This document shows, piece after piece, positions 24,301 to 38,200 of a stretch of 64,000 nucleotides of DNA. The stretch comes from Lates calcarifer (Eukaryota; Chordata; Actinopteri; Centropomidae). Each line of letters starts with the position of its first letter. The stretch's first letter is position 1. Under the pieces are notes generated by a model. It had not been told where the DNA came from and made no database searches. It saw only the letters and a list, made by a program, of their open reading frames with translations. The translations under genes and the position numbers were made by a program. The DNA is taken from contig NC_066855.1 in assembly GCF_001640805.2 (NCBI RefSeq), forward strand, positions 910,621 through 974,620, in the 5' to 3' direction.

Positions 24301-26092
24301 AAGTATTGATCAGTGCATCTTTAAATCCGGTTTTTGTCTATATAAATGATGGCTCCCCTGTCTTAAATGGGAGTTTAGTTAATGGATGAATAGAGGTACA
24401 TAGCTGCTGTCACGAAGTCTACTCTTTACACAGTTTTGTTGTGCATGAATCTAAATATTTAATGTTCCATGACTCATCTAGTTCCGCGTATTTTGACTTT
24501 CATGCCTTTCAACTCTCCCTGTTAGATGACTTCATAATCTCAGTTTTCTAACATTCAAGTTTGCCAGACTCACTGGCAAACTCTTTCCACCCACAGAGCA
24601 GCTCCACCTCTGAGAAATATTTATATAACTCAAACTACAATCTGTTATGTCCCAGGGACCCATATGGGAGGAGTTTTATTGTTATTGATTTAGCACTGAA
24701 TTGTAGAACTCTACACTGTACATGGGGAATAGTGATGGAGAAAGAAAAACCTTTTAATTATAGTGATTCAATTATAGCAAGATAAAACCAGCATTAATTT
24801 GCCGGAGGCCACAGAGAGGCTCCTCTGGGACCTCTGGGTCCAGAGACAGCACCTAGAGAGGTGGAATCTTGATATTTTCTTATACTGTAACGACGGGTTA
24901 CACTGTATTTATCTCCTGTATTCACTGTGTTATCCTGCTTTTTGTTTTTGTCCTGTTGTGTCCTTTTTGTTGCTGGAAGGACTTCATCTAATGTTTCATG
25001 TGGTCTAATGACAGGGACTGGCCTGATATGAGTCTAACCTTGTCTGCCTCACCTGGTGGTAGCCGTTATAGTCCATGTTTCCAGGCAAGGGGAAGCCAGG
25101 AGCCAGGCACAGCTCTCCCTCCATCATCTCAGGCTTGATAAACTCCTCCAGGTAGGTCCGACACAGACGGCGGTCCCAGTCGTCTGTGATGTGACCCCCA
25201 TACATGATCTCCCCGAACAGGTAGCGCAGGTCATCATATGGCACCTGGGAATTAGAGACAGACAGTGGCCTGTGGTGTTTAGCTGAGGTCACATGTTTAG
25301 ATTTTCAATTAAGATTACAAATTGTGGGCCTTGTAATCCTTTGCACAGGAATGAAAGAAAAACAGAAACACATGTACCTTCGGATTGGCCTCCAGGTAGT
25401 TGTAGAGGACATTGATAGAAATGGTGAGGTCTCCGGTGTTAAAGGGGTACGATCTGTTCCAGCCTTGAGGACCAAACTTCCTCCTCTCTGCCACAACCGC
25501 ATGGAAGTAGCACAGCGCAAACAAAATGCTCTTAAACTCATTCTCCCGCGCACACATTTCCAGCGTGTCCTGAAAAACAAAAACACACAGACTGATACAT
25601 TTAAAAGATTCTCACTAAAACCTCCTGAACTGTACAGCTGTGTTAACGGAGTCACATCGGTGTGTTACAGGTAAAAAGTTGTGGCAGGCAGTCCTATGAT
25701 CTGTTTTATTTTGTTAAGTCCCCAGCAGTGCAGCGCACTAACAGCCAGACAATGAGATGACTAGATGGCAATAAACCCAAAGATGAGATTCCCTTTTAAT
25801 TGTCACAACTTGTCAGGCGCTTTCAGCCTCCAACCGTCTCTGGGGCTCATTATTCCAGACAGGCAAATAAAAAACTGGACGTAAATGGCATTGTAATCTC
25901 TGGGGGGAGAGACAGTTAAATAAGCATGCCAATAACCCCTATGGAAATAGGAAGGCTAAATTCTCTTTATTCTAGCATGTGTCATGGTGAGTGCCATGGT
26001 GAAGGCCTTTCACTCCCACGGCTGCAGTGCCCTGGGGAGCTGACTCCTACGATGCACACGCAAATACACACAAGTACAGTGAAGACTGCCTA

Positions 26093-26142
<50 letters not shown>

Positions 26143-29100
26143 GGAGGTTTAGTTAATATTCTGCGCGGCACTCCTCTGCTCAAAACAGCTGAAAGAGATG
26201 CATAGCCCCACTATTCATGACCTGTAGACTGGAGAGAAACGGCATGCAGTCAGAGTGCAGAGAAAAAGACACAGATATACACACATGCATGCAAATGCAC
26301 TGACAAACACACTGCAATATCTGTGAAGTGACAGAGGTTTGAGATTAGCATCTGGGCATGGACGAGTCTGAGTCACCTGAAAATGTGGCAGATAAAGTGA
26401 ACTGATCAGTTTCAGCAAAAAGGGAATTGCAAATCCATAACAGCTTATTTCACCACAGTATTCTCAAACTGTTATCTCAGTATAAACCTAAACCATTGTG
26501 CCAGACGTTAACATTAGCCCACCCATCTTACAGGCTTCTGGGGATGGAAATAGGCAGTGGAGCTGTACGCATCTCCCAGTGAAAAGGTCAAGAGGAAAGA
26601 AACTGTCATTTCTCTGGCTTAGCGCTGGCTTTAACCACGCGGGTGGGCTATTACAGAGAGTTAGCCTTACATTGATTAGCTTTCACTGAGTACACATGAC
26701 TGGAATATTCCCTCCATACCTGCTTCAGTGGACCTCCCTGTGGCTCTGCATAAAGCAAGGCTCACAAGCACGTTGCACTTATCAGGCAGATAGACATCGG
26801 CAACCTAAGGATCGTGGAAATGGACCAGGAGGAAGCCGAGCACTCAGCTAATGGTGCGGTGGAAGATGCATTGGCAGCGAGGCAGTGGGGGAATGGTAAG
26901 GCTTAGATAGAGATGAAAACTGATAAGGTAAAGAAAAGACGGGAGAGGCCACTGCAGCGCGCTGATCCATTCCTGCTATGGAGCCTGTGCAACGGCCCAG
27001 CAGCATGATATTGTCTGGCCACTCACTGATAACAAACACAAAAAATAACAATTTGACTTTGTTGTGATCTCCATTCTAATGTAATACCTCCATTTCCCTG
27101 CAGAACATAACCACACAAAGTTTTAACGTTAGCATGTGCCACGTTCACATCTGTCCTCCACGGGTCAGAGGCAATTCCAGGGCGAGTGAAAGGTGACTGC
27201 AGCCATCTGCCAACCTCTACATTTCTGCAAATTGGCAACTTGATGAGAAATCTGGAGAGAAAATTGGCATGTGTTGTCTCAACTGCGAAAAGGAAAATGA
27301 GTTCTTCGGAGGAGGGTAGCACGTATCAACATGTAGTGTCAGCTGCTCTCAAAGATCCCAATAGAACAGGCACTGAAAACAGTACATTTTAAGTGGTGAC
27401 ATCATCCTCCACTAATGGGTGTAATTATTAAGTCCAATTAATAAAATCATCAGATTTTTGAAATCCTGCCTTTCAGAACATTTTCACAAATTTAAATTGT
27501 CTTTTTCTCTGTTGGGTTATGATTAAAACTGAATCGATTTCAACAGGAAACACTCACATTAAGTGACTAATGATATTGTTTCATAGGAACTTTAAAATCA
27601 TTCTATACACAGTCCTTAACGTCGATGAGGTGTGTGCTGCTTCACAGGTGTAAAGCAGGAATGCCAGTGTGTTCTGATTCTCCAGTAAAAGCTGTGAAAC
27701 TTCTCCATTGCTGATTCAAATTAACTTATTTTATCTTATCTCAAATAAAACCTTGTGTATGTGGCCACCTAACAACTTAAAGTGCAACATCTCAGCTTTA
27801 GCTCTGCTTGGTCTCCACCAACTACCTGAGGAACGTCCCACCTTCCACCTCCAGGAACAACATCAAACCTCAGAGTCTCACCTGGGTGAAGTTGTCCAGG
27901 GCCTTGTGCAGGTTGGCATGCATGCCAGTGGGCGGCTCATTGGTGATCTTGATGGAGTTCTCCAGAATGCCCTGTGGGATGATGTGGCCCTCAGGGGTGG
28001 AGGAGGGCTCAGCACTCACAAACACTCTGAAGTTCTCGTGAGTTCCCTCTGCATGCTGCTCCAGAAGTTTCTCTAAAGTACCGAGCCAGCGAGCCACCAA
28101 GTGAATGTTCTACAGGGAACAGGAAACAGAGCCAGGAAGGAGCAGGGAGAAGAGAACAGTGTGTTAGTGGTGGGGACAGGTAAGTTGTTAGGCAAAACTC
28201 ATTTTCCTCAGTGAAGGTAGAGAGCCTAATCTACTCCCAGATAATGTTTTGTGTTGGATATCTGTGAAAGTCTGGGCTTTAATGGATAACACATAATAGC
28301 TTAATAAGGTACTTGATGCTGGAATTGCCTGTATAATTTATTTTTGTAATGACAACTAGCAAAAAGGAGCAATTAAAATGTTGCATATTCTCCTCTCTTC
28401 ACTGTGACTTTGATGTGGCACCAAATTAAATGGTACAGAGCACTTGAAACCCATTTCCAGGTTGCTGACATTAAGCGACCGCTCTCCAGCGTAACTTCAG
28501 CCTGACTTTTCTGCATATTCATCTCTCAGTGCGGCGCAGACAGCCGAGCTGACTTGTACTATCACACAAGCATGGATGAGCTCAATTTTCCATCTCAACT
28601 GTCCTGACACTTACAGGATATCCTGTGAATGATAAGGAGTCAGCCAAGCCCCCCACATCTCACCATGCAGCACTGCCCATTCCCTAAATCTAATTACAGC
28701 ACTAATAACTCCAGTCATTAATTCATAAGCCTCTTTACTTTCTCATTTCCCTTTGCTCTCCATATTTAATCTTCCTTATGATGGCTGAAGTTAGCCCTCT
28801 TTCCAAACGATGGGACACGACACGGAGAGGAACGTCAATTTTTGGGAGTCGTTGCAAAGAAAAAGAGGAAAAAGTTTTACATTCTGTGAGAGAAGTCTGG
28901 GAGGAGCTGGAAGCTGAGAAGGGGATAAGTTAGTTTGCCTCCTGATGCCTTAGAGAATAATGAATAGTATACAAATTAAAAGTCTAAATTCAAGTGCTTT
29001 TTCATCAAGCCACAGTACAACCCTTCCTCTTGGCATGTAAATACTTTGGCAATAAAGGGAGCCAACAGAAGAAGTGAGAGACTGCCTCAGAACTTGTCAC

Positions 29101-29145
29101 TGTAATGAAACCATTCATCCTCTGGCTGCAGGGGGAGAAGAGAGG

Positions 29146-29222
<77 letters not shown>

Positions 29223-32200
29223 CCAGCAGGCCGACAGACAAACAAACAAGACAGAGGAGCAGCCACTATTTTATGGCTTTTTAATTAACTTTCAGGTGCA
29301 ACATTTTTTGTTCCCTCAACGTCTTGGTGATAAGGGCCTTCCAGCCCCTGTGATGACGGCGCTGATACTACATCAAAGAGTCACCTATTTACATAATAAT
29401 ATAAAAGTTGAATCTAAAACCCATTAGAAGACACCACTGGCAAGGTCTTTGATGCATTGCTATCAAACACAACCTGAGGGAAAGCACAATGGCACATCCA
29501 ACTGCCTGTCACGCACACAGCTCGCACAATAGCAAGTCTAAAAACATGCAGGTGCGCACACACAATCTTTCTCTTTCACATGCACAAAAACACATTTGTC
29601 AAGGAGCAGCGGCGAGGACAGCTGCACAGCTGGGCTCCAGCACTGAGGAGGCGGCCCTGCAGTGGAGAAGCAGTCAGACTCCAGACTGACGTAGGAACAC
29701 AGCGAACAGGACTGAGGGACAAACAGGACTGCCGACACACTGCAGGCGCTGACAGCACCACAGACTGCTGAGTCTAAATTTAAAAATGGTGAGGATAAAC
29801 ATGCAGGATGCAGTTAATGTGCGGCAGGTTTTGGAGGTGTGTTCTTCATAACTAACTCTCTGTAACACACTAAAGTCATGTTTCACTACATCAACGCAGG
29901 AATTACACACAAAAGAAAAGAGAGAAAACAGAGAGGAGAGAATGATCACAGAACAATATCTGACGAGCAGAGCTTGAATGGAAATGAACCAGTGTTGGAA
30001 AATATCTTTCTGTGATTAAAAAAAGTCTAAACAAACCTGTGTAGAGCAGAGAGGGTGATCACAACAGCAAGGTGAGAAATATCCAACAAACTGACACTGA
30101 TGTTACACACACTGCTGACAGCAGAGAGGACACTTCTGATCCCACCATCTGCAGCTCACATCACTTCACTATCAAACTCTGCATGTTTTCAAGCTGTACA
30201 CATCTGATTTGTGCTCCTTCTCCACAGTGGACAGGGATCATGGGAATTGTAGTATTAAGAGCCATACCCTCCATCAGCTGAATGCCATTCGCTGACCAGC
30301 TGACTGGTCACATCCAACCACAGTCATGCAGGTGGACCTTGCAGCCCAGCCTCCTCCTCATGTGCTTCTTTCTATTGTTACATGTTAATGTATTTGTTTA
30401 TTAAGGGGGAATTAGTTGTTCTGATTCTTTGAGAACTCCATCGCTACATTATCCAAGATAATCACCTCAGAGTGATTCTTTAAAAACAGCCACAGTATTC
30501 ATATTCTCAGTGTAGCTGATGTTCATTTAATTCCTTGTAGGTCATAAAGGGTCATCTCTACATCAGCGGTAAAAATGAATCTTGTTCATCTCTGAATGTA
30601 AGATTTGAAAAAAGAGGAGTGCATGAATCATTTAAGTCCCAGCTATCTGGCTCTTCCTTCCAAAGTGAAGTGAAGTGAAGACATTGTGATGGAGCATTTT
30701 GGTCAAACTGTCTCTGCTGCTTTCTCTCTTTCTGCCACCGGCTGCAGATGGGATGGCTTCAGCAGTAAATATGCGAAGAGGCTGGTGAGTTTAGGCCACT
30801 CGATTCCCACTGCCTGGCTGATGTGCGATATTCAGCTCCAATCTGTCAGATTGATTGCCTCGCCACCCCCACCCCCCTCCTCCATCCCAACGGGCTGCTT
30901 TCAAAGTTTCTGCATCTCTGTCTCCCAGGCCCATCTGAGCAGGGGCTGCTGTTCTGTAGTATAATTACCCGTCGGCGAAAGGGAACCTGCCATTGACCTG
31001 GCCCTCCGCTGATGGAGCCGGGCCTGGCAGCCGGAGAGTAAAGGTGGACTGTGAGACGAGGGAGGAGGGAGGAGGGAGGATAACTGAGATGAGAAGGTGA
31101 GGAGGGGAGGGAGAGATAGCGAGTTAGTGAGAAAGGTGGGAGGACGTGAAGATTGATAAGAAGGAAAGACTAGAGCATGAAAGTTACTTGGTGGAATGAG
31201 AGGGTGAGAAGAGGAACAGAGGAGAGAAGATGGTGCTTTCTATCAGGAGGAGATACTGTTGGTAAAAAGAGGGGGGAGATGAGAATATGATACCTCCCCT
31301 CCTCTCAGGTCTCCTCTCCCCCTCTGTCAGTGCCACGGTGGTGGCTCGCAGCAGGCAGACGAACGGACAGTCGATGATAAAGTGAGTGGGAGGTTTGTTG
31401 CCAGGGGGACAATGCCTTTTTAAGCCTATTGATTGGGATTCTTATGCAAAGGTAATTAAACAACTGCTTGTCTGTGCTATCCTGGGTCTTGAACAGAGAG
31501 TGATGGCATCCCAACCTTTTTTTTTCTACCAGCTGTGTGAATTAAAAGAAAAGGGTGTCCTGCAGTGACCGGTCTGCGGTTCATATCTGTCAATACTTCC
31601 CATTAAAATTCCACCAAGGTTTCCACTTAAAATGCAAACGCCAGCCTTGCCCTCCAGATAAGAGGAGAACAGACACCGCGGCTGTAGATATTGTACTGTA
31701 TAATGCCGCGGCCCTTTCAGTTAGGAAATTCCTGCAGAAAATTAAATTCACTTTTCAGTGCAGACGAACCTGGGAGGAAAGCAAACATCCCACTGAGTAT
31801 GCAATGAAGAACAATGTGATAATACACCTCATTTACAACACGCACAGATAAAGAAAATGCCACCTGAAACCACTCCTGAATAGAAAATCCTTGACATAAA
31901 TGAACCCTGCATTCATTCTGCTAAATCTATGTTATAGTGTTATGTCACTTTTTATTGCAAAAATGTTTTTTTATGATTTGGCACCTTTTGTGTGAAGTGA
32001 GCGAGGTTTACCACAGAGGACATTTCAGTGAGACCCAGAACGTTCAAACAATTACTGAAGTGTCACTTTATACATTTTGTATTCTGTTCAAATACCCAGA
32101 ACTATAATTGGATCTCTCCAATATGATTGTTGGAAACTCTATTAAAACAAACATGGTGGAGTGGATCCTCTATCAATGGTGAATTTATTCATGTGCATTG

Positions 32201-35200
32201 TATCTAAGTGTGTGAGATGTGAGATATTTTTGTCAGTGTGTCGTATGTTCAGTGTGTATGTGTATACTGTACCTGTAATATGACCCAGTGGCCGTTCTTA
32301 GCTGCCAGATCGAGGGCTTGTTCAGCTATAATCTCCTGACCCTGACCCAAAGACACATTATGGAAATTCTTGTTGTCAAAAGTGAAGCCCAGCTTCTTTC
32401 CTGCGAGAGAACAAAAGAATAGTCTTGATCAAAATGAAGTAATGCATCTAAATAAAGTTCAATAAAGTTAATAGTTTGTATTTTGAAGGGCACATTTCAG
32501 AATCCTCAAGCTTTCCTAAGAATACTGAGTCATCTTCTTTGGCCAAGCTAGTGGCGCTAGCATCATATAGCATACAATACTTCCTGTTTAGATGCTCAAA
32601 GGATACAAATGCCTCTTAAGTAATAAAGTAATGATAATAACACAGAGAGACACCATCAGTATCATCATGCTACATCATGCTTACATGTATATGGGCTGAT
32701 ATGAACTTGAACATTGATCACCTAGCTCAACAGAAATGAACAAGCTTCAAACTACAATGTATTGATTTGACAGTGATAACGATGTCACAGTCTGTGTTTA
32801 ACGTGTCCGTCAGTCCGTCAGTGACTCAGACTGACACACCCACCTTGAGTTCAAACAATATAATAACTCTGTTTCATTAAACCTCGAACCTGGAACCAGG
32901 CAGATAGTGAGGGTCTGACTCAGGGATATTAGTCCCCTGCAGAGCATACAAAATCACATCATCTATCTAATGAAAATCTAATTGAAGCCTAATACCAATG
33001 AGAAACCCAATAGTCACAGCTATAATGGAAAAGCACCTCTTTCTGGTTCAGGCTGCTCCTACTCACCATCGACACGCTCACTCTCTACAGCTGCAGCGAT
33101 TGGTTACTGTCAGCTTTGATGTGACTGACTACACTCAGAGTGAGGGTGTTGAAAATCAATAATCACACCCCTTACAGGCAGTTCCAGTAGAAATGCTCCT
33201 TCTTATCATATTAGGAGAGAATGCTGAGTTTCAGTCGAGGGTCAGAGGTCTGTCTACAGCAGGTCTGCGGTGGATTCAACCACCTGCTGCTGCCTGGGTT
33301 TCAAAGATGAGGCATCTAAAATACTGAAGAACGACAGCATATTCTGGATAATAACAGCTGTCATGACTGTCATGTTGAAATCAATCTGTGGTCTTATTTG
33401 TTTAAAAGGGTTTTTAAGCAGAAACAGAAACCCAAGGAAGAGAAATCATTCATAAACAGTACATTAATTATGGTGATGAATTCCTTGAATCCAGATTTAC
33501 AGTCGTTGTAAAATGTACAGGGACTTGGTTAAAGCAGAAACAGTGTGGAAATCTCTTGTTTCCAGTAAAAAGATCTGAATATTTCATACAGCCGACTTCA
33601 AATACACACAGACTGAATTATTTGGCAGCAGATTCAAGAGTGTCAGGCTGTGATTGTGCTCCGTTCCAGGTCAGTACAAAAGCTCAGACGTTTGGCATAT
33701 TTTTGGTCAAAAATCAAAACAGCGCGTCCTGCTGCCGTCCGCATTATTCATACAGGAATGTAAAGTAACTCTAAAACCAATGACATTTACTTTCCGCTGC
33801 CCCTAATACACCAGTGGTGTCGTCTCATATATTTGTGACCTTTAGTATAATCTCTTCAATCTAGCCAGAGCCTGTTGTGCATTGGCAGTGATGGCTGATA
33901 TCACAGCAGAGACACACAGCAGATGTGTTGGGATGACTGCGGTTCTGACTGATAATCCTATGCAGGAAGAATCAAAGTGGAAATCATGGATGCAGGTACG
34001 CCTGCACTTAACTTCAATAGGCTGCTCCACAAAAATCCCGCGTGTTCCCACGACATAAAGGAATGGCAGATAACTTGGCAATATGTATGCTCTGATAAAA
34101 ATCCAAACCACAGTCTACTGCTGAACTTTACGGCTTATTAAAGATAAAACAAGCGAGAGCATTACCATGTTTCTCCACATCCTTCAAAGGGTCAACTCCA
34201 GGAGAGAGGATGAAGAACATGGGCGTAGCTGGACCAGACTCTTCAAAGGAGACGGCGAAGTCCAGTGATCTGCCAATCACATACTTGCTCCCCAGTTTCT
34301 CCTCTACAAAGTCTCTGCGGGGGAGAATACGACTCAGTTCTCCTCAACACTTCTTATTATCTTTGACCGACAAGCTGAATAAGTTGAAGAGTGGAATTCC
34401 TCTGTAGTGCAGTGCATTGGACAGACAGAAAATATTAACTCTAGTCACAGCTGTGTTGTCAGTGGCTCTTCTCAACCTCTAAATCCTTTGGCATTTCAAA
34501 CATCATGGTTTGCTTAGTGTTGTTCCAACCAAACCCTTTGGTCTTAAATAAATAGAGACATTACACATTTACATCCTGGCCGGCAGATTAACTGAAGATA
34601 CAACATTTTGATGGATTATTTAAATTTAACTGAAAGCCGTAAACATTTTGCCAGCACACACTTCACATCATTGACACCAGTACTGAAAGGTGAGGGTCAT
34701 GTGACAACACAACCAGAGGCTTTGCTATGCTAAACGTGCTGCACTATACTGTAATAAGCTATCAGCCAGCTATTTTCATTTCTCAATTAAACTGATGAAC
34801 TGCTTTCTATGTAAAACATCAGCAGACCCCACCTCTCGCCCAGGGTCAGCTGGGAGTGGTTTCGTTTTTTGGTCTCCACTAACTAACTAAAAATATCACT
34901 TCACTATATTCACCAGCTAGCTGCTACAGTGTCTGTTGTCTGGTGCTGAACAGATGGTTTACAGTGGGTTTATCAGAGTATTTCACTGAAAACAGCAGCC
35001 TGTCATGGCTGATGAGAGCCAGAAAACTGCGGACTGAAGAACCAAAAGCTGAGAGATGCTAGAGTCACAGCACATCCTGATTACACCTTTCAATATGCAG
35101 ATAAAATATCCAGGTAGAGACTGCGTGTAATTTACTGGTGTCACTGTTTGATACGCTGACATTCCCAGACAGAGGCTGAGGGCTATTTCTGCTCTCATTT

Positions 35201-38200
35201 AATAATGAGGCTCACTGATTGTACCGGCAAAGCTGAGTAATTGCAGCTTTTTCGGAGCATCAGACAAACACAGCAGCAGTGAGCACAGATGCCCTGTCAA
35301 CTCAGACTGTAAGCCAAAGGTTAAGCTGTTTAACCTTTGCCCTTTCAGCACAGGTCAGTGAGATCCTTCACACATGACAGAGCAAAGGTCAAGCTACGAT
35401 TCCACCTCTCACCTGACAGCGTACGTCATGCGGTCAGGCCTCAGGGCCCTCATCATGCACAGCCTCTGAAGCGAGGTTTTATTCTTCCACTCCTGAGGGA
35501 ATTTCTCCTTCTCTGGACACTCTGACTCCACAAACTTCTTCCAGCGTTTGGCTGAACCTTCAATGTCTCGGTCCAGGTTTCTGAACTCTTCCATGGAGCA
35601 CAGGGACTGGTGGATGAGGAGAGGAAAGTGATTCATACAGGGAAAACTACAGTGTCTTCTCAAAGTGCTGCTTCTCTCTGATCAGTGATGTACGGTAAAG
35701 TTTTTGACCACTTCAGAACCATTTCGCAGTACACAGCAAAAGGACTTACTTTGTTTGCAAAAGTTGGAGGAAAAAAAGAGACAAAAAAAAGACAGGAGTG
35801 CTTATCTTTGCGCACGCCTATATAAATAATATTTATTCAAACGGAAATGCTGAGTAAACAAGATCCCTTTCATAACGGGACGGGGGGTGGGGGAGAACTC
35901 AATGATGCATCCGTTGCAGAACCAGTGGGGGTTTTATTGTGATGCCCCAGCTGACAGACACCTTATCTCATCTGTGGAGAACAGCAGTGTCACACAGTGC
36001 AGCCTCGAGCAGGTACACTCCCCCATGAGTACCCACACACACATGCAGTGTGTCAGCTGTCTGACGTGCTGTATAAACCATGAGGACCCAGGAATCTTCT
36101 CACAGCAGACACATGAAGGTCTGGAAACTGGAGAAAAATACCCATGTGGATCCATGATTTCTAGTCCTCACTCGCTCACCACTTTATGCTAAGTGTGGTA
36201 GAGTGAGAGGAAGCGGCTCAGCACAGTCTTTCACTTCAGCTCAGTTTGTTTAATTACCAGTGGCGGTTGCCAACCTCTCAGCCCCGGTGAGGGGGAAACA
36301 CACACAGGGTCTCGTGGGATTCCTGCTCTGCTAATATCATCAAGAGGGCCAAGCAATCAGAGAATCTTATCCTCCTTTAAAGCTCTCCAACTGATTATGT
36401 TTCCAACTGCGATAAGAAAATCGAGTGACAGAATTTGATTAGCAGAACCTTAAACATCCACAGTAGGTTGAGTGCAGTTGGAGAAAGGCCGTCTCCAAAC
36501 CCTCAGAGGGGTTTAGGTTAAGTTAATATTCTGGGCGGTGCAGATTGAAAAATTCATGAGCATGAGCGGCTAAAAAAACATGCTGCCGCCAGGGTTTAGT
36601 TTGCTGCTAAACTGATCTGACAAGAGAGGGAACCTCTGCTTGACGTCCACGAGGCTGCATGGCCAGACGTCTGTCCTTCAGGAGTAACTGTGGGAATGCA
36701 GAGTTTGCTCTGCTGCTGTTACAATGAACCGGGGTCAGAGAGCGAAGCCGGGCCCCAGAGAATCACATGCTGTCAGACTGAGGGTTTGGGTGAAACAGAG
36801 AAAACAGACTTCAATTATGCTGCCAACTCCTTAAGTGGGTTTTCAGTTTAATGCAGAGTTGTTGCTGGGAGACTCGGCTCTACAAATTGCATCATACGAA
36901 GCAACTCTACACACTGCATAGAGCAACTAAGTGCTAAAATAACTGGAGGGAAAATTGTGGATTTCAGTCATGCCTCTCATACATGACAGGGTGGACGAAA
37001 GACATAAAAGTCAATTAAATTTTTTACTACCGGAGACTATTTTTTGGGGCATTTCAACACTGAGGGGCAGCTGCGATGGGATTCTAAAAATGGAGCTGAT
37101 GTACAATTTAACACTCTCTTCATGTATCTTTTTAATACAGCTCTATGAATCCCAAGAGGAGAGCTCTGTCTTTATAAAACAGCATACTATTCTGGGATGT
37201 AAGAGCAACTTTATCTTGAAATTTTGTACAGATCTTGGCAGTAAAGCTTGCATTCACAGCCACACAACCAATTCAGTCCTGTGGAATGGATATAGTATAT
37301 TTCTAGTAGAAAAGAACTGTGGTTTGACACAATAATCAGAGTCCAAAATGAGGAAGGCTATCATATTAGCTCTGTTTTAACATCCCACCTCACCTCACAT
37401 AACCCTGCTATATAACATGGTTATCAGTCATAAAACAGGAAAAGTTAGAACAAATATGTTCGTTGAATGAAGCAGTTAGTGACTGGTTAGGGTTAAGGTT
37501 AGATTGTAGCTAGTGCTAACATGTTCCAAGCATACTAGCATGTTATTGTTAATTAGGGCCTATGACAATATCAGTTGACATTTTAAGATCACCAAGTTGC
37601 CAGCATCATCTATTTCTGGTTGGAGAACTCACTAAGAAGACATTTTACCTGTTTCTAGGCCTTTGCATGACACAATTCAGCTTCACATTTCAGCAGTGAA
37701 ATCTCTGCCTCTCTCCGTACCTTGATCCCTCCCCATGAGTGGTTGGATAGAAAATCCACTGGTGATGTTACACCTGGTTGGACAGGGTATCTCAAAAGGA
37801 AGTCCAACTCTGCAGGGTTTATTTCTTTATTCATCAGCAGGATCTGGGGACACAACAAACAGGAAGCACTTTGAAATGTTGTATTTTCAGCACACACCAC
37901 GTTTCCTTTCCACTTGATTAGATCCAGACAGGGCCGCTGCTCTCAGAAGCAGCTGATTCAATGGCAGGCTTGTTCTGAAAACAAACCGTGCAGAAGATGA
38001 AACCGGCCTCCCTTCCTACCTGGAAGGCAAGCTGAGCGATGTACGTGAGCTTGTCACACTCAAACAGGCCTCTGGTGGTGTACTGGAAGACTGAGGAGGT
38101 GATGCTGTCAATTAGGTTGGACACCCGCTGCTTCAAAGCCTCGTCCGGCTCGGCCTTTTGAACCGCTTTCTGGAAGACCACACTGAACGCCTGGGGACGC

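Larger units (their letters stand above)
28110..32272 (-). other. dnah9 intron (4.2 kb)
   Basis: It holds the GA microsatellite at 29149-29221, a ZNF143-like motif at 30238-30252 and a polypurine tract at 31040-31290. Blocks with homeodomain and octamer-like words lie at about 28480-28770 and 31400-31760. No nested gene is seen. Confidence 0.55.

Noticed and set aside
29074..29427. 117-aa ORF with a long RE/ER repeat
   Set aside because: The repeat is simply the translated (GA)n microsatellite; both strands give comparable meaningless ORFs.
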